The notes under the pieces: model-generated | The model's input: the letters and a program-made list of their open reading frames with translations, nothing else | What the model was told of the DNA's origin: nothing | The model's database searches: none | Program-made: the position numbers and the translations under genes | Assembly: GCA_003993805.1 (NCBI GenBank) | Contig: RSEF01000004.1 | Span: 17,783,589 to 17,847,588 of the forward strand | DNA: 64,000 nt | Direction: 5' to 3' | Source of the DNA: Himantopus leucocephalus | Taxonomy: Eukaryota > Chordata > Aves > Charadriiformes > Recurvirostridae | In this document: piece by piece, positions 61,301-64,000 of the stretch | Position numbering within the stretch: position 1 is the stretch's first letter | Layout: every line of letters begins with the position of its first letter

Positions 61301-63604
61301 ATACATGAAGAAGTACTCATCACTTGTATTCAACGTGGCATTTTAACAGCCCACATTCATCTATACCCAATGCACAGTGTATTGCCTAAATTTACTACAC
61401 CTTTGGTTTGGCCCGGAAGTGCCTGAGGTGTTGTATGTGCACCCACACCAGACCCAATCTGAGCAATTTAGTCTTTGTGTCCCTTTGGGGACATCCTGTC
61501 ATCTGGGAGAAACACATGATGGAGTCTGATGTTCCAGTTCCTGTTCCCAGGATTGTTCATGGATTGTACATCAATGTATTAGAAGAGGGACCACAACATG
61601 GGATGGCCTCTTCCTACCTAGTCTTTAGACAGTCTTTCTGTTTGTTCCCTTTTGGCACTATGAGTCTGGTATTCTTTGGATTCAGTGTTACAGCCTTAAT
61701 AGGAGTTGTAAGTATTCCGTGTGTGGCTACCTGCAGCCCCAGAAAATCTCACAGTTTAATGGTTAGGATATTCTTGGGAAGGTAAGAATTAAGGATTTGA
61801 ATCCTCATGAGCAATGAGGAAGGATTTCACTTAAGGTCTCTAACTTCTTTTGTGAATACTCCGGTTATTAGGCTATGATAGAAAAAGTGCCATCACTATA
61901 ATTTCTTGCAGTCTTTAGGTAGGAGCCTAAATTCTGGAGATGGGTGAGCACACGTGCCTTAGTGTGGCTCGAGGATACTCTGTTCTCAGCATACAGGGTT
62001 TTCCATGTCTCACCCTGGGGATATAACTAACCCAGTTGGATATAATTTTGATCTTTGGATTCTAATCCTGGGATCAATGAACTAACATCCAGAGATTACA
62101 ACATCTCTTGTACTGGAGGTTATGGCTTTTTTCTTCTTTCTTAATTTTTTGTTGCTAGCCTTTTTCAATAGTTAGCGAAAGGGCCTTGTAGTAGAGAGGT
62201 GTGGATCAAAGACACTGGGCTTTTCAAAAGAAATATTGGCTAATGTATTTATAAACTCATTAGAGGGATGAAATTTGAAATGAGGAGAACATGCTTGACA
62301 GAAGGGCTCTGTTGTCAGAAACGGTTTGATTTTTGTGAGGCGAAGCAGAAGTTTTAGGTAAGAGAAGATTCTTAGAGCAAACTGAAAGCTGTGGGGATGA
62401 TTATCATCTCACTGGGGCTTCACGAAGATGACAATTACGGGAAGACATCTGTTAAAAGCATGCACCAGAGACCCTTGCGAGCAAGGAACAGAAGTTTCTG
62501 TGCTAGGAAGGTAAGGAGCAACACTGACGAAAATAAATAGCAGGACAGATGTGCCTGAAAGAACCCTGTGAGAAATTATTTTTTTATCTGTCAATGCATA
62601 TTTGATATGTTCTAGAAATTCTGGTAAAAGTTAACTGTGTAAAACAGGGAAGTAAGGTCACTTCATAGGCAGCTTGAGTTTAACTCTGGTTCCTCCAGAA
62701 AGAAGTAATTGACATGCAGACTAGGAAAAAGTTGTCCAAGATGCATGTTGGATCAAAGTGGCTTGTCAAAATGTGGGTATACAAGCAAGGAAGGTGGGAA
62801 AATCATTTCAAATCTAGACCATGGGGAGGGAGAGGGACCACAAATAACTATTGGTACCAGATACAAAGGACATGAGTCACTGGACAAAGGAAACAGAGGG
62901 TGGGATCCACTTGCCTATTCTTAAGTCTTTAGTAGGCCCAGCTGGCCTCCAGCTCCTTCTCCAGAAGGGCACAGATCACTAGCTGATGTGGCTTTGGCTT
63001 CCTCTAGTGGATGCAGGTTGGGAGCTTTGTATGTGGCTCTTCTTATCTCGATGTGTTGCCAAGAAGCAGCTGGAACTTACCCCATGTTTTTGTCAGCACT
63101 CATCCATAGATAGAGTCAGAATCCATTTTCTTGCTTCTGACAGTGTCTGTAGCAAACACACTGGGAAATCAATTTTCTGCTGTGTACCATCCAAAGGTGG
63201 TTTCCATAACACTGTATTTACATTTCAGTTTTGGGAATTATATCTAGGGAATCCTTTGCTGAATTGTATTTGCCTCCTTTTGAAACTGTACTTGACCTGT
63301 AATATAAAATACTAGACAATTATTCTCAAAGGAGGAAAGAAAAATGGCGGAGAAGCTCCAGAGATTAGACTGAATTAAGTCGCATTTTTATCATTTGCAC
63401 TGCCTTCATCCAATCACCTTCTTAGTATTTTATATCTTGTGTCTTCAGTTTCATCATTTTTGTTTTGTTGTTATTTTTAATAGAAAGCCAGAATGGAGAA
63501 GGTAGCTGTCCTTTTTTGTTGTTGTTGTTTAAACTGGTGAAGATGTTTAATTTACTTGATATGATAAATAGATGACAAGTAAGAACTAAAATCATATTAT
63601 ATTA
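58338..63604. other. Unique sequence, no gene seen
   Basis: About 5.3 kb. Frames at 61408-61785 (+, TTG first codon) and 62986-63315 (+) have no recognisable domain. A short duplication at 59.45 kb is listed separately. Confidence 0.5.
59453..59517. repeat. 25-bp direct repeat, period 40
   Basis: The 25-base unit starting ATGAAGAACATGGAACATGA occurs at 59453-59477 and, identically, at 59493-59517. The perfect match suggests a recent local duplication. Confidence 0.85.
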
Positions 63605-63734
63605 TTTTTCCTGCTCTTTTTACAGAATAATGTCTATTCTAGGTCAACACTATCAGCTCTTATCCTGGAATCACTGGTGTCTACAACACAAATCTCTTGA
63701 ACCATTTCAGAAGCTTACTACAATGTATTGTTAA
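63605..63734 (+). other. Splice-acceptor-like site with short open frame
   Basis: ATTTTTCCTGCTCTTTTTACAG (AG at 63624-63625) is a good acceptor by sequence. An ATG at 63630 opens 34 codons (MSILGQHYQLLSWNHW...) to TAA at 63732. No family is recognised. Any continuation of a gene would lie beyond the window. Confidence 0.18.
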
Positions 63735-64000
63735 GTGAAAATTAACCTACAGGACTCCCACAAATACTGAAAGAAATTATGCATCCAGACTGTAATGTCT
63801 AAATCTGAATGTTAGAGAAATTGTAGAATATTGGGATCTGGAGTTTTTGTTCGGGAACGAGCTATTGGACCCTATAATGCACAAATTGCATGTTAATGAA
63901 GCGTTTTTTAAAAGTTTCACTGAAGAAAGACTAGCAGAAGAAGTGGCGGGAAGGGCAATGTTTCTTTAAGATTGGGTCCATAAAATATGGCATCAAGAGA
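63735..64000. other. Unique sequence to window end
   Basis: No gene or repeat recognised. Confidence 0.5.

Noticed and set aside
61408..61785. 125-codon plus-strand open frame
   Set aside because: Its first codon is TTG, no family is recognised, and there is no promoter or clear splice signal.
62986..63315. 109-codon plus-strand open frame
   Set aside because: It has no known domain and a Cys/Phe/Leu-rich composition typical of random AT-rich frames.

Overview
The window looks like gene-poor nuclear DNA from a bird. All recognisable interspersed repeats are CR1 non-LTR retrotransposons carrying the ATTCTRTG octamer at their 3' ends. No L1, Alu or other mammalian repeats are seen. Base composition is AT-rich throughout, with one compact CpG island. 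No bacterial-style operon, rRNA, tRNA, CRISPR array or known protein-coding exon was recognised.

Layout: 1-34.7 kb is mostly unique AT-rich sequence. It holds three short duplicated blocks, each split by a single N (1.5, 5.2 and 21.4 kb), a CR1 copy interrupted by a 100-N gap (5.7 kb), an old degraded CR1 (7.5 kb), and a minus-strand exon-like open frame with a strong splice donor (11.5 kb). At 34.7-36.4 kb two CR1 elements of different subfamilies lie end to end on the minus strand; the longer keeps decayed reverse transcriptase sequence. At 38.0-39.0 kb is a rarer piece, the 5' half of a CR1 with the remains of its ORF1 esterase domain. At 43.1-43.7 kb is a CpG island with Sp1-like and YY1-like motifs, followed by a good splice donor, a good acceptor and a Kozak-context ATG (44.0 kb); this is the best candidate for a real transcription unit. 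A further CR1 (44.3-45.0 kb) starts inside the end of that open frame. From 45 to 64 kb the sequence is again mostly unique, with one CR1 3' end (58.0 kb) and a few weak exon-like signals.

Function: I see no set of genes working together. The window could be an intergenic desert or the intron of a large gene. The CpG island suggests at least one promoter, possibly of a lineage-specific or non-coding transcript. I found no convincing novel biological system. The most checkable leads are the CpG-island transcript, the 11.5 kb minus-strand exon, the CR1 ORF1 fragment and the assembly duplications.
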